From positions 1-64,000 of the forward strand of contig NZ_BLVO01000001.1 of assembly GCF_013340285.1 (NCBI RefSeq): 64,000 nucleotides of DNA. The letters run 5' to 3'. The notes beneath the pieces were generated by a model. That model was given only the letters and a program-made list of their open reading frames with translations. It had not been told where the DNA came from and ran no database searches. Shown here one piece after another: positions 26,952 through 36,585 of this stretch. A program made the translations under genes and the position numbers. The stretch comes from Desulfovibrio subterraneus (GTDB taxonomy: Bacteria > Desulfobacterota > Desulfovibrionia > Desulfovibrionales > Desulfovibrionaceae). Position 1 is the stretch's first letter. The number at the start of each line of letters is the position of its first letter.

Positions 26952-28226
26952 ATGAGCGACCTTAAGAACATGTACAAGACGATCCTCGGAGATCCGTTTC
27001 CGGCAGACATGACCGTCCGCCTCGGCGACAGAGAGCTTGTGTACCGCAAGCGCACCTGGACGCTGGAAGGTGAAGAAAAGGGCCTTCGCTACGGCGAAAA
27101 CCCCGACCAGCCTGCCGCCCTGTACGAACTGGCAGAGGGCTCCCTTACCCTTGGTGGTGTGACCTTCCGCGGCGCAGGCAAGGGCCTCGTTTCCGCCCTG
27201 ACTGAAGAACACATGATTCAGGCAGGCAAGCACCCCGGCAAGACCAACCTCACGGACGTGGACAACGGCATCAACATGCTGCAGTACCTTACTGCCAAGC
27301 CCGCTGCCCTCATCCTCAAGCATAACAACCCCTGCGGCGCCGCATGGTCCGACAAGGGCATTGCAGACGCGCTGGATAAAGCCTTCCGGAGCGACCGCAT
27401 CGCTGCCTTCGGCGGAGCCGTGGTGGTGAACCGCCCCATGGACAAGGCCGCAGCCGAGCTGGTGAACAGCGCCTACTTTGAAGTAGTGGCAGCGCCCGAC
27501 TTCGAAGAAGGTGTGGTGGATATTCTGAAGAAGCGCAAGAACCTGCGCATTCTGCATATCCCCGGCATGGCCCGCCTTGAGGAACTGGTCAACGAGCCCT
27601 TCCTCGACTTCAAGTGCCTTGCCGACGGCGGCATCATCATCCAGCAGTCCTTCCGCAACCGCATTCTCTCCGTGGACGACTTCATCCCTGCCACCGCAGA
27701 AAAGAACGGCGTGCAGGTAGCAGCCCGCAAGCCCACCGCGCAGGAAGCAGAAGACCTGCTCTTCGCATGGGCCGTTGAATCCGGCGTTACCTCCAACTCC
27801 ATCATCTTTGCCCGCAGCGGTGCCACGGTCTCCATTGGCACAGGCGAGCAGGACCGCGTGGGCTGCGTTGAGCTCACCGTGCACAAGGCATACACCAAGT
27901 TTGCAGACATGCTCGCTTTCAATGAACAGAACATGTCCCTGTACGAACTCAAGCTCAAGGCGCAGAAGGACCCCGCGCTGGCCGAAGTGCTCAGCGATAT
28001 TGAAGCTCGCACCCGCGCCGAAAAGGGCGGCCTGATGGGAACCTCCATGGTTTCCGACGGCTTCTTCCCCTTCCGCGACGGTGTGGATGCCGCGCTTGCA
28101 CACGGCGTTGCCGCCATTGCGCAGCCCGGCGGCTCCGTACGCGACCACGAAGTGATTCAGGCCGTCAACGAAGCCAGCCCGCAGGTCGCCATGGTGTTCA
28201 CGGGCCAGCGTTCGTTCAAGCACTAA
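26952..28226 (+). CDS. AICAR formyltransferase (PurH-like, without the cyclohydrolase domain)
   Basis: Transfers a formyl group from 10-formyl-THF to AICAR in the penultimate purine step. The 424-residue protein shows LRYGENPDQPAALY near the N-terminus, KHNNPCGAAW with the catalytic Lys-His (about 119-128), RSDRIAAFGGAVVVN, and the C-terminal SDGFFPFRDGVDAALAHGVAAIAQPGGSVRD, each typical of the AICAR transformylase half of PurH. The usual N-terminal MGS-like IMP cyclohydrolase domain (about 200 residues) is absent, so IMP must be closed by a separate enzyme encoded elsewhere. Confidence 0.9.
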   Translation: MSDLKNMYKTILGDPFPADMTVRLGDRELVYRKRTWTLEGEEKGLRYGENPDQPAALYELAEGSLTLGGVTFRGAGKGLVSALTEEHMIQAGKHPGKTNLTDVDNGINMLQYLTAKPAALILKHNNPCGAAWSDKGIADALDKAFRSDRIAAFGGAVVVNRPMDKAAAELVNSAYFEVVAAPDFEEGVVDILKKRKNLRILHIPGMARLEELVNEPFLDFKCLADGGIIIQQSFRNRILSVDDFIPATAEKNGVQVAARKPTAQEAEDLLFAWAVESGVTSNSIIFARSGATVSIGTGEQDRVGCVELTVHKAYTKFADMLAFNEQNMSLYELKLKAQKDPALAEVLSDIEARTRAEKGGLMGTSMVSDGFFPFRDGVDAALAHGVAAIAQPGGSVRDHEVIQAVNEASPQVAMVFTGQRSFKH

Positions 28227-28460
28227 TCGCGCAACGCGGCGTTGCCTTCACACGGCACGTGCATTTGCAGAGTATCCATCATGGGGAGGAGCCTTCCGGT
28301 TCCTCCCCGTGATATAGTTTCTCCCCTGAATGGGCTACCGGCAGGCACTTCGCAGCAGGGCTTTCCGGCAGGGGGCGGGGCAACACCCCGGTTCGTATCA
28401 GCGTTCACCAACAGGCCGCCCGCACTTACGGCAGAAGCGGCAGAACATAAAGCAGGCAGT

Positions 28461-30536
28461 ATGACATCTTCTCTGGTCCGGTTTCCGGGCCCCGGCTGCG
28501 TCGTGGAATTCATGCACGGCAACAAGGCGCAGGTGGCGTGGGTTCTTGAAGAACAATCAGGCAAGCTCCGGCTGCTCACCATGAGCAAGCGCGAGATGAA
28601 ACTCGCATCCGCGCGTATTCTGCCGTGGGCAGGCCCCACCTACTCCGGCGAGCATACCCGCCAGCAGATTGCCGACATCCTTGAAGGGCACCACAGCCGC
28701 CGCGATGCGCGCGAAGCGGAAATCAATCCGCTGGAACTGTGGGAACTCGCGCAGGGCGAAGTGGACAAGGCGTCCATCGAGTGGTTCGCCGAACTGCTCT
28801 TCACCGCCCCCGATGTGGATGATGTCGCCGCGCTCGGCCACGCCATGATAGGCTGCAAGACGCACTTCCGCTTCTCGCCCCCCGACTTCGAAATCTATCC
28901 CGAAGAACGTGTCGAAGCCAGAAAGATAGAAGAGCAGAAGCGCGAAGAGCGTGAACTGCTGGTCACGCAGGGACAGGACTTCTTCCTTGCCCTGTGGGAC
29001 AACGCAATCAAGGGCAAGCCCGTCGGCAAAGAGCCGGAAGGCGAACTGCGCGACCGGCTGAAGCAGGTCATACTCGGCCGCATGGCAGACCCGGACAACC
29101 ACGAGGTGGAACAGGTCTGGAAGCTGCTTGCAAAGGGACTGCCCGAAGACCAGCACATGGCCCTGAAGCTGGCTCAGGCATGGAAGCTGGTTCCCGCGCA
29201 TCACAATTTCTGGCTCGACCGCGCTGGCTACGATCCCACGGACAAGTGGGCCGAGCAGTTTGCAGCGGACATCGCCGCCCTGCAGGAGCGCGTGACCGCG
29301 AAGGCTGCCGCACCTGACGAGCACACCTACATTTCCATAGATTCCGCCAGCACGCGGGACATTGACGATGCCTTCAGCATCACCCGTGCGCCAGACGGCG
29401 CGTACGACCTGCGCATTGCCATAGCCTGCCCCGCGCTGGAATGGCCCTTCGGCAGCAGCTTTGATAAAGAAGTGATGCGCCGCGCCACCAGTGTGTACCT
29501 GCCCGAGGGCAACGGCAACATGATGCCCGAATTGCTGGGTACGGATTTTTACAGCCTCAAGGCCGGAGAACTGCGTCCCTCCATGGTGCTGCATGTGAGC
29601 GTATCGCCCGAAGGCGACCTGCTTGCCTGTGAACCGCAGATCACCTGGGTACGCCTTGCCGCCAACCTCACCTACCTCGACTGCGAAGCCGTGATAGAGG
29701 GTGAAGGCGACAGCACCCCCGCCGCAGCGCACAGAGATCAGATTCTTCCGGCACTCGAGCTGGCAGACCTGCTCATTGCACGCCGCGTCAAGCGTGGTGC
29801 CGTAATCATCGACCGCGACGACCCCAAGGTTGTGCTCTCCGGTGAGGGTGCAGACACCATGGTGGATATCAAGGAATCCGATCCTGTTCCGCGCTCCATG
29901 CTGCTGGTCAGCGAGATGATGATTCTGGCCAACTCTGCCATATCCCTCTGGGGCCGCCAGAACGATGTGGCATTGCTGCACCGTACGCAGGATGTGGCCG
30001 TGCCCAAGGAATATGCAGGTATCTGGAGCGAACCGCACGACATTGCCCGCGTGGTGAAATCGCTTTCATCCGCCCTGCTGGAACCGCTGCCCAAGCCGCA
30101 CCGTGGCATCGGCGTGGACGGCTACAGCCCCATCACCTCGCCGCTGCGCCGGTATCCCGACCATGTGAACGTGGCGCAGGTGCTGCACACGCTGCATGAA
30201 GGCACTCCACGGTGGACAAAGGATGAATTGATTGCCATGTTGCCGTTGCTGAGCTCCCGTCTTGATGCCGTGGGACAGATTCAGCGGTTCCGCCCCCGGT
30301 ACTGGAAGCTGCTGCACTTCAAGCAGCGCGGCGACAAGGTATGGTGGGACGCCGTGGTCACGGAAGACAACGACATGTTCGTTACCGTTTCCCTGCCGCG
30401 GGAACAGATTTTCGTGCGCGGACGGCGCAAGTCGTTCGGCGACAAGGTGTACCCCGGTCAGCACCTGCAGGTGCGCATCGGCAAGGTGCATCCGCTGGAA
30501 AACGAAATCCAGATTCTGGATGTGATGGAAGAATAA
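28461..30536 (+). CDS. RNase II-family 3'-5' exoribonuclease
   Basis: Predicted processive 3'-5' exoribonuclease of 691 residues. An N-terminal region with a small beta-barrel-like start (VRFPGPGCVVEFMHGNKAQVAWV) and a charged helical linker precede the RNB catalytic domain from about 290. There SIDSASTRDIDDAFSI holds the metal-binding Asp residues, and RGIGVDGYSPITSPLRRYPDHVN is the conserved C-terminal RNB block. A degenerate S1-like tail follows. The ATG at 28461 is preferred over the frame start at 28242 because the first 73 codons look non-coding and contain a hairpin. Leads plsY and thrC. Confidence 0.88.
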   Translation: MTSSLVRFPGPGCVVEFMHGNKAQVAWVLEEQSGKLRLLTMSKREMKLASARILPWAGPTYSGEHTRQQIADILEGHHSRRDAREAEINPLELWELAQGEVDKASIEWFAELLFTAPDVDDVAALGHAMIGCKTHFRFSPPDFEIYPEERVEARKIEEQKREERELLVTQGQDFFLALWDNAIKGKPVGKEPEGELRDRLKQVILGRMADPDNHEVEQVWKLLAKGLPEDQHMALKLAQAWKLVPAHHNFWLDRAGYDPTDKWAEQFAADIAALQERVTAKAAAPDEHTYISIDSASTRDIDDAFSITRAPDGAYDLRIAIACPALEWPFGSSFDKEVMRRATSVYLPEGNGNMMPELLGTDFYSLKAGELRPSMVLHVSVSPEGDLLACEPQITWVRLAANLTYLDCEAVIEGEGDSTPAAAHRDQILPALELADLLIARRVKRGAVIIDRDDPKVVLSGEGADTMVDIKESDPVPRSMLLVSEMMILANSAISLWGRQNDVALLHRTQDVAVPKEYAGIWSEPHDIARVVKSLSSALLEPLPKPHRGIGVDGYSPITSPLRRYPDHVNVAQVLHTLHEGTPRWTKDELIAMLPLLSSRLDAVGQIQRFRPRYWKLLHFKQRGDKVWWDAVVTEDNDMFVTVSLPREQIFVRGRRKSFGDKVYPGQHLQVRIGKVHPLENEIQILDVMEE

Positions 30537-30574
30537 CGGATACAAATTTCTTCATTCGCTGAAGAGGAGAGAAT

Positions 30575-31180
30575 ATGCTGGGTATAATTCTGTGGCTGTT
30601 CATTGCGTACATTGTCGGCTCCATTCCCTTCGGCCTGATCATTGCCAGAGCCACCTGCGGTATTGACCCGCGCACCGGCGGCAGCGGCAATGTGGGGGCA
30701 ACCAACGTGGCGCGCCTGTGCGGCACCCGCTGGGGCATTGCCACACTGCTCTGTGACCTTCTGAAGGGCACCCTGCCCGTGTGGATAGGCATGGCAGTCA
30801 GCGACAGCCCCCTGTTCCTCTCCTGCGTGGCGCTGGCTGCTCTGGGCGGCCATGTGTATTCCATGTTTCTCGACTTCAAGGGCGGCAAGGCTGTTGCCAC
30901 CACCATCGGCATCTTCATTCCGCTGGCCTTCAACAGCATCCTGCTTGCAGCCATTGCTTGCGCGCTGGTCATCTGGCGTTCCGGCTATGTTTCTCTCGGT
31001 TCCCTCACGCTGGTAACCGTCATGCCGCTGCTGCTCTTCCTTGGCGGCGGCTGGTCCTATATTCCGCTCTCACTGGTGGTGATGGCGCTTGTGTACTGGA
31101 CGCACCGCGAGAACATCGGGCGTCTGGCACGTGGTGAAGAAAAGGCTTGGCAGAAAAAGAAACACGAGGAACAGGCATAA
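30575..31180 (+). CDS. plsY: acyl phosphate:glycerol-3-phosphate acyltransferase
   Basis: Inner-membrane enzyme that makes lysophosphatidic acid from acyl-phosphate and glycerol-3-phosphate. The 201-residue protein has five hydrophobic segments and the three family motifs GSIPFG (15-20), [12 protein letters not shown] (36-47) and [22 protein letters not shown] (about 90-111). It starts 38 bp after the RNase gene behind AGAGGAGAG, and its stop overlaps the thrC start (TAATG). Confidence 0.95.
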   Translation: MLGIILWLFIAYIVGSIPFGLIIARATCGIDPRTGGSGNVGATNVARLCGTRWGIATLLCDLLKGTLPVWIGMAVSDSPLFLSCVALAALGGHVYSMFLDFKGGKAVATTIGIFIPLAFNSILLAAIACALVIWRSGYVSLGSLTLVTVMPLLLFLGGGWSYIPLSLVVMALVYWTHRENIGRLARGEEKAWQKKKHEEQA

Positions 31181-32631
31181 TGCGAAACGCGGACGTGTTC
31201 CCCCGATACAGGGGAAATATGGAATATTTCTGCCTTGGCTGCGGACAACGCCACGGCGTGGATGAATTGTTGTACACCTGCCCCAGCTGTGGCGGCGTGT
31301 TCATGCTGGACAACCTTGCCTTCGACAAGCTGGCGGAAACCTCCGGCGACGAATGGCGCGAAATTTTCGATGAGCGCGCAAGCTCGCGCAACACCGCACT
31401 GCGCGGCATCTTCCGCTTCTACGAGCTTATGGCTCCCGTGGTGGAAGAAGAAGACATCGTCTACCTTGGCGAGGGCAACACCCCCATTGTGGAAGCCAGC
31501 AAGCATCTGGTTGCCAAGACCGGTGTGCAGTTCGCCTACAAGAACGACGGCCAGAACCCCAGCGCATCCTTCAAGGACCGCGGCATGGCCTGCGCGTTCT
31601 CCTACCTCAAGGCGCTGGTGCGTAAGCACGGCTGGGACGAAGTGCTCACCGTATGCGCGTCTACCGGAGACACGTCGGCTGCCGCTGCGCTGTATGCCTC
31701 CTACGTCGGCAAGCCGCTCAAATCCGTGGTGCTGCTGCCCCACGGCAAGGTGACCCCCCAGCAGCTTTCCCAGCCGCTCGGCTCCGGCGCAACCGTGCTG
31801 GAAGTACCCGGCGTGTTCGACGACTGCATGAAGGTTGTTGAGCATCTGGCAGAGAACTACCGCGTGGCCCTGCTCAACTCCAAGAACAGCTGGCGCATTC
31901 TGGGCCAGGAATCCTACGCCTTTGAAGTGGCCCAGTGGTACAACTGGGACGTGGCCGACAAGTGCATTTTCGTTCCCATCGGCAACGCGGGCAACATCAC
32001 CGCCGTCATGGGCGGGTTCCTCAAGCTGTTCCGCCTCGGCATCATCAAGGCCCTGCCCCGCGTGTTCGGCGTGCAGTCGCACCATGCCGACCCTGTCTAC
32101 CGCTACTACAGCGTGGAAGATCCCAAGGAACGCGAATACAAGCCGGTGAAGGTAACGCCCTCCGTGGCGCAGGCCGCCATGATCGGCAACCCGGTTTCCT
32201 TCCCCCGCGTGAAGCACTTTGCGGAACAGTTCGAAGCCATCGGCGGACGCGATGCCTTTCAGGTGATTCTGGTGACCGAGCAGCAGATCATGGATTCCAT
32301 GATCGAAGCAAACATGCACGGCCACATCGCCTGCACACAGGGCGGCGAGTGCTTTGCCGGCCTCAAGCGCGCCATCGAGCTTGGCCTCATCAAGGAAGGC
32401 CAGAGCGCCGTGCTGGACGCAACCGCCCACGCACTGAAGTTCTCCGGCTTTCAGGATATGTACTTCACCAACACCTTCCCGCCGGAATACGGTGTTACGC
32501 CCGACATGTCGCTGGCCAACGCCCCCGAACTGCTGGTGGATGCCGAAGCCAAGGACAAGCTCTCGCCGGAAGAGTTTACCCTTACCGCTGCCAAGGCCAT
32601 TGCCGACCGCCTCGGTCTGGCCAGCAAGTAG
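31180..32631 (+). CDS. thrC: threonine synthase
   Basis: PLP enzyme converting O-phosphohomoserine to threonine. The 483-residue protein begins with a four-Cys zinc-ribbon-like segment (CLGCGQRHGVDELLYTCPSC). The PLP lysine lies in NPSASFKDRGMA (about 130), followed by CASTGDTSAAAALYA and PIGNAGNITAVMGG. The start ATG at 31180 overlaps the plsY stop, giving translational coupling. A strong terminator at 32656-32689 ends the rnb-like/plsY/thrC operon. Confidence 0.94.
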   Translation: MRNADVFPRYRGNMEYFCLGCGQRHGVDELLYTCPSCGGVFMLDNLAFDKLAETSGDEWREIFDERASSRNTALRGIFRFYELMAPVVEEEDIVYLGEGNTPIVEASKHLVAKTGVQFAYKNDGQNPSASFKDRGMACAFSYLKALVRKHGWDEVLTVCASTGDTSAAAALYASYVGKPLKSVVLLPHGKVTPQQLSQPLGSGATVLEVPGVFDDCMKVVEHLAENYRVALLNSKNSWRILGQESYAFEVAQWYNWDVADKCIFVPIGNAGNITAVMGGFLKLFRLGIIKALPRVFGVQSHHADPVYRYYSVEDPKEREYKPVKVTPSVAQAAMIGNPVSFPRVKHFAEQFEAIGGRDAFQVILVTEQQIMDSMIEANMHGHIACTQGGECFAGLKRAIELGLIKEGQSAVLDATAHALKFSGFQDMYFTNTFPPEYGVTPDMSLANAPELLVDAEAKDKLSPEEFTLTAAKAIADRLGLASK

Positions 32632-32655
32632 CCGCGCCGCATTCGACATAAAAGG

Positions 32656-32689
32656 AATCCCCCGCTGTTCATGGCAGCGGGGGATTTTT
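32656..32689 (+). terminator. terminator after thrC (left twin)
   Basis: Twelve-bp stem AATCCCCCGCTG / CAGCGGGGGATT with loop TTCATGG and TTTTTC. The same sequence, with a few changes, recurs at 33996-34029 after the Fic module. Confidence 0.92.
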
Positions 32690-32720
32690 CATTTATTTCG
32701 GACAATAAAATCACTAAGGA

Positions 32721-32833
32721 AAGTTATAGCTTGTTTTTAAATATTGAAAAAGAAAGCTAAAGCTTTCTTTTATATTTTTTAATTGCAAGTTATAGCTTGT
32801 TTACAAATGACAGAATTACAAGCTATAACTTGT
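32721..32833. promoter_or_regulatory. operator array and promoter of the Xre/Fic module
   Basis: A+T-rich region with repeated near-palindromes. AAGTTATAGCTTGT occurs at 32721-32734 and 32787-32800, its inverse ACAAGCTATAACTTGT at 32818-32833, and a relative GAAAGCTAAAGCTTTC at 32752-32767. A further half-site GAGCTATAAC overlaps the start of the regulator gene. A good promoter, TTTACA (32800-32805), 18 bases, TATAAC (32824-32829), has its -10 inside the third site. This fits autorepression by the Xre-type protein. Confidence 0.7.
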
Positions 32834-32870
32834 AAAACACTATGACCAAGTTTTCTCTGCGGATCATGAT

Positions 32871-33326
32871 ATGAGCTATAACACACTGAAAATACGGCAA
32901 ATTGATGCAGCCCTTGCCCTCTGGCGCAAGGCTGCACTCCCTCCGCGTCCCGGCAAGGGGTGGATTCATGCCATACGAACGGCACTCAGCATGAGTTCCG
33001 CCGCTCTCGGTGCACGTCTCGGCATGACGGGTGCCGGTGTTCTGAGCCTTGAGGCGTCAGAAGCTGCAGACTCAATCACCCTCGGCACCCTTCGTAAAGT
33101 GGCCACAGCTCTGGATTGCGAGCTGCAATACGCACTCGTGCCCAAACATGGCATTGCAGAAACACTGCAGAAACGAGCCAAAGAAGTGGCTCGCGAACGC
33201 GTGCTGCGGGTGAGCCACACCATGGCGCTTGAAGAACAGTTCGTTGATAGCGAACTTACCCGTACCCAGATAGAAGAACTGGCAGAGACCCTGCTGCGCA
33301 AACAGACCAAGGAACTGTGGCGATGA
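32871..33326 (+). CDS. Xre-type regulator, mobile mystery protein A family
   Basis: A 151-residue DNA-binding protein. After a short N-terminal segment comes GWIHAIRTALSMSSAALGARLGMTGAGVLSLEASEAADSITLGTLRKVATALDCELQYALVP, described here by its ends. This is a helix-turn-helix of the Xre class, and the pattern with the WIxAIR start and the LQYALVP end matches what is called mobile mystery protein A. The C-terminal third is helical and ends EELAETLLRKQTKELWR. It overlaps the downstream fic gene by 4 bp (ATGA), so it is probably the antitoxin or regulator partner. Confidence 0.85.
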   Translation: MSYNTLKIRQIDAALALWRKAALPPRPGKGWIHAIRTALSMSSAALGARLGMTGAGVLSLEASEAADSITLGTLRKVATALDCELQYALVPKHGIAETLQKRAKEVARERVLRVSHTMALEEQFVDSELTRTQIEELAETLLRKQTKELWR

Positions 33327-33904
33327 AGTATACCTATCCTCCCGGCGCGACTCCGCTGAACGCGGATGAAGCATCCGGCCTGATTCCCGACCACATCACC
33401 ACACAGGATGCGCTCAATGAGTGGGAGCAGCAGAACATTCTGGATGGGCTGAACTGGGCACTGAAGCAGCACAAGCGCGAATTGCTCGACGACCTCTTTG
33501 TGCGTGATCTTCATAAAAAGATGTTCGACAAAACCTGGAAGTGGGCAGGCACGTATCGCAGGAGCAACAAGAATATCGGGATAGAATGGCAGATGATTCC
33601 CGTTGAACTCAGGAACCTCTTTGCAGATGTGTCTTTTCAGATAGAACACAATTCTTTTCCGCCCGACGAACTCGCAACCCGTTTTCACCACCGACTTGTG
33701 GCAATACATCCTTTCCCTAACGGTAACGGACGGCATGCCCGAATGATGGCGGACCTGCTGATACAACGTCTCGAAGGAGAACCTTTCAGCTGGGGCGGGC
33801 GCTCCCTTGTGCAGCACGGGGACGAGCGGGAGAGGTATATTGCCGCGCTGCAGGCAGCGGACAAGGAAGACTACACTCTTCTCATGGAGTTTGTCCGGAG
33901 CTAA
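33323..33904 (+). CDS. Fic-domain protein, mobile mystery protein B family
   Basis: A 193-residue predicted AMP-transferase of the Fic/Doc family. The catalytic loop is HPFPNGNGRHAR, the canonical HPFxxGNGR. Upstream is the flap-like region (YRRSNKNIGIEWQMIP) and near the N-terminus the mobile-mystery-protein-B opening YPPGATPLNADEASGLIP. No inhibitory S/TxxxE(G/N) motif was identified with certainty. The ATG at 33323 overlaps the preceding stop and follows AAGGA by ten bases; GTG at 33317 is an alternative. Likely toxin or effector of a two-gene module. Confidence 0.87.
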   Translation: MKYTYPPGATPLNADEASGLIPDHITTQDALNEWEQQNILDGLNWALKQHKRELLDDLFVRDLHKKMFDKTWKWAGTYRRSNKNIGIEWQMIPVELRNLFADVSFQIEHNSFPPDELATRFHHRLVAIHPFPNGNGRHARMMADLLIQRLEGEPFSWGGRSLVQHGDERERYIAALQAADKEDYTLLMEFVRS

Positions 33905-33995
33905 GCCCATAGACTTCGGGACAAGATACACACGTCTCGTGCCGGGATTACAGCAAGGGCAGACCTGTTTGCACCTGCGCTGGCAAAGCACAATG

Positions 33996-34029
33996 AATCC
34001 CCCGCTGCTTATGGCAACGGGGGATTTTT
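33996..34029 (+). terminator. terminator after the Fic gene (right twin)
   Basis: AATCCCCCGCTG...CAACGGGGGATT then TTTTTA. It matches the thrC terminator in about nine of ten positions over 30 bases, including much of the loop (TTATGG against TTCATGG), so the two are probably copies of one sequence. Confidence 0.88.
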
Positions 34030-34034
34030 ATATG

Positions 34035-34691
34035 CTAACCGGCAAGCGGGCGGGCCATGCGGCTGCCAAGCTCATATGCACGCTGGCAGTCCTGCGGGAA
34101 GACCTCTTCGTGGCGCTTCCCCTTTGCAACTCCGTCAAACTTTGCCGATTCATACTTGCTGTAATCTGAATACTGCAGGGTATCAGTACAGAGCATCACT
34201 TCGCAGGTGCCAAAGTGCATGGCCATTGTCCGCTCCATCAGGGAGAAATGGGAACGGTAGCCAAAGCTGTCGATCATCTCTTCAGATATGTTCATCGTAT
34301 ACAGCAGTGCGGTGGGAATAACCCTGCCGAACTCACACTTCCAGTCCACCGCATACGGATTGTAGGGGAAGCACAGGCGCTCGAAGCAAGCCCGCATGGC
34401 GGCCGTTTCCGTACCATAATAGATGGGGGAACCGAGAATCAGCGCATCTGCGCTCGCAATACGCTCAAGCACAGGGGTGAGATCGTCCTTTACGGCGCAG
34501 ACACAGCGCTTCTTGCGGTCCAGCTTCTTGCAGGCGAAGCAGCTGATGCAACCAGAAAATTTGAGATCATACAGATGGACCAGCTCAGTCTCTGCGCCTT
34601 GCGATGCCGCGCCAGCCAGCGCATGCTCCAGCAGAGATACGGTGTTCCAGTTCTTCTTACGCGGGCTGCCGTTCAGGGCTATTACGTTCAT
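34035..34691 (-). CDS. iron-sulfur flavoprotein / NADPH-dependent FMN reductase family
   Basis: A 218-residue flavodoxin-fold protein expected to bind FMN through NGSPRKKNWNT near the N-terminus (7-17) and LGSPIYYGTETAAMRAC (phosphate and isoalloxazine contacts). A Cys cluster, CISCFACKKLDRKKRCVC (48-65), resembles the 4Fe-4S ligand region of archaeal-type iron-sulfur flavoproteins. AAAGGA lies nine bases before the ATG. It stands alone between the Fic module and prfC. Probable electron-transfer or redox-stress protein; substrate unknown. Confidence 0.82.
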   Translation of the reverse strand: MNVIALNGSPRKKNWNTVSLLEHALAGAASQGAETELVHLYDLKFSGCISCFACKKLDRKKRCVCAVKDDLTPVLERIASADALILGSPIYYGTETAAMRACFERLCFPYNPYAVDWKCEFGRVIPTALLYTMNISEEMIDSFGYRSHFSLMERTMAMHFGTCEVMLCTDTLQYSDYSKYESAKFDGVAKGKRHEEVFPQDCQRAYELGSRMARPLAG

Positions 34692-34811
34692 CGTTCATTA
34701 TCCTTTGCTGTGTTGGGTGAATCAGACAAGACATAGTAACCGCATACGACATTTTAACAAGTACCCACAATTTTGTATTGTAGTTACCATTATGATACTA
34801 TTAATAAAAAC

Positions 34812-34845
34812 AAAGGCCGGAGCGTTACCACTCCGGCCTTTTTCA
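34812..34845. terminator. terminator after prfC
   Basis: Stem AAAGGCCGGAG / CTCCGGCCTTT with an 8-base loop; T-rich on both sides (TTTTT on plus, TTTGTTTTTATT on minus). Confidence 0.88.
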
Positions 34846-34866
34846 TTCGTCTCTTTCTTTTCGCGT

Positions 34867-36453
34867 CTAGCTGATTTCCCGCGTGGTGCTGAACACAATC
34901 TTGGGGAAACGCTCAATGGCGGATTCCAGCTTCCACGGGTTCGGGGCCAGATAGGCAAGGCAGTCTTCCGCATCAATGGCAAGGTCGCTGCGATAGTAAT
35001 CGGAAAAGTCATCCAGCGCGCGCTTGTCTTCACTGTGAATCCAGCGGGCCGTAGTGACGGAAACCGGCTCGTACAGGGCGTTCACGGCGTATTCATGCAG
35101 CAGGCGGTGCACAATCACGTCAAACTGCAGCAAACCGACCGCGCCCAGAATGTAATCACTGTTGGCAATGGGGCGGAACAGCTGCACTGCGCCTTCTTCT
35201 GCCAGCTGTTCAAGGCCCTTCTGCAGCTGCTTACGCTTCATGGGGTCCCTGAGCTGCACACGGCGGAAATGTTCCGGCGAGAAGCTGGGAATGCCCACGA
35301 ACTTGAGCGGCTCTTTATCTGTAAAGGTATCACCGATCTTGATGGTGCCGTGGTTATGGATACCGATGATATCGCCGGGGTAGGCTTCTTCCACGCCGGT
35401 ACGGTCCTGCGCCATGAAAATGGTGGCATTGGCGATGGTGAAGTCTTTGCCCACACGGTGGTGCTTCACCTTCATGCCGCGCGTGAACTTGCCGGAACAT
35501 ATGCGCATGAACGCGATACGGTCGCGGTGGTTCTTGTCCATGTTCGCCTGAATCTTGAACACCACGCCGGAAAAATCGTCCTCGTAGGGGGAAACATCGC
35601 GGGTGGTGGTGGGACGCGGCTGGGGCGGAGGCGCGAGTTCCACAAAGGAATCCAGCATTTCCTGCACGCCGAAGTTGTTGATGGCGGAACCGAAGAACAC
35701 GGGAGTCTGCTCACCCTTGCGGTAGCGCTCCAGATTGAAGGGGTTTCCGGCTCCCTGCAGCAGTTCAAGCTCTTCGCGCAGCTGATGCACCTGTTCACCC
35801 AGAATTTCGTCGAGACGCGGATCGTTCGGGTCCTTGAACACGTCACCCTTCTGGCGCTTGCCGCCATGCACGGCGGAGAACAGATGCAGCTCGTTCTTGT
35901 AAAGGTTCCACGTCCCCTTGAAGTTGCTGCCCATGCCGATGGGCCACGTAAGCGGCGCGCATTCGATCTTCAGGCGCTCTTCAATGTCCGCCATGACGGC
36001 AAAGGGATCAAGACCTTCGCGGTCCAGCTTGTTGATGAAGGTCAGAATGGGCGTGTTGCGCAGGCGGCACACGTCCATCAGCTTCAAGGTCTGGGTTTCC
36101 ACGCCCTTGGCCACGTCAATGACCAGCAGACCGGAGTCCACGGCGGTGAGCACGCGGTAGGTGTCTTCGGAAAAGTCCTGGTGACCGGGGGTGTCCAGCA
36201 GGTTTATTTCATACCCGTTGTACTCGAACTTCATTACCGAGGAGGTAACGGAAATGCCGCGCTCCTGCTCCATGGCCATCCAGTCGGATGTGGCATGGCG
36301 CGCCGCCTTGCGCGACTTGACCGAACCTGCCATCTGGATTGCGCCACCATACAGCAGCAGCTTTTCCGTCAGGGTGGTCTTACCCGCGTCAGGGTGACTG
36401 ATAATGCCGAACGTACGACGTTTGTCTACTTCGCGCTTCAATTCCTTGTTCAT
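34867..36453 (-). CDS. prfC: peptide chain release factor 3
   Basis: Translational GTPase that recycles RF1/RF2 after termination. The 528-residue protein has the expected length. It has G1 [20 protein letters not shown] (17-36), the switch region [13 protein letters not shown]3 [15 protein letters not shown]4 TFINKLDRE, and the RF3-specific C-terminal domains ([23 protein letters not shown] and after). Stands as a single gene between terminators. Confidence 0.96.
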   Translation of the reverse strand: MNKELKREVDKRRTFGIISHPDAGKTTLTEKLLLYGGAIQMAGSVKSRKAARHATSDWMAMEQERGISVTSSVMKFEYNGYEINLLDTPGHQDFSEDTYRVLTAVDSGLLVIDVAKGVETQTLKLMDVCRLRNTPILTFINKLDREGLDPFAVMADIEERLKIECAPLTWPIGMGSNFKGTWNLYKNELHLFSAVHGGKRQKGDVFKDPNDPRLDEILGEQVHQLREELELLQGAGNPFNLERYRKGEQTPVFFGSAINNFGVQEMLDSFVELAPPPQPRPTTTRDVSPYEDDFSGVVFKIQANMDKNHRDRIAFMRICSGKFTRGMKVKHHRVGKDFTIANATIFMAQDRTGVEEAYPGDIIGIHNHGTIKIGDTFTDKEPLKFVGIPSFSPEHFRRVQLRDPMKRKQLQKGLEQLAEEGAVQLFRPIANSDYILGAVGLLQFDVIVHRLLHEYAVNALYEPVSVTTARWIHSEDKRALDDFSDYYRSDLAIDAEDCLAYLAPNPWKLESAIERFPKIVFSTTREIS

Positions 36454-36585
36454 GATCCCGATCCTCGCAAAAAGTCTCCCGCACGTGAAGGCTGTTCAAC
36501 GCGCAAAGGCCCCCGTTTATGCCTCAAGCTTAAAGCGGGGTCAACTCTGCTGCCATGCGGCGCGTAGCGGGAGCTCCGAGGGGGA

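Noticed and set aside
28242-28460. Extended N-terminus of the RNase II-family protein
   Set aside because: Crosses a hairpin after the AICAR transformylase gene, has no ribosome site and is low-complexity.
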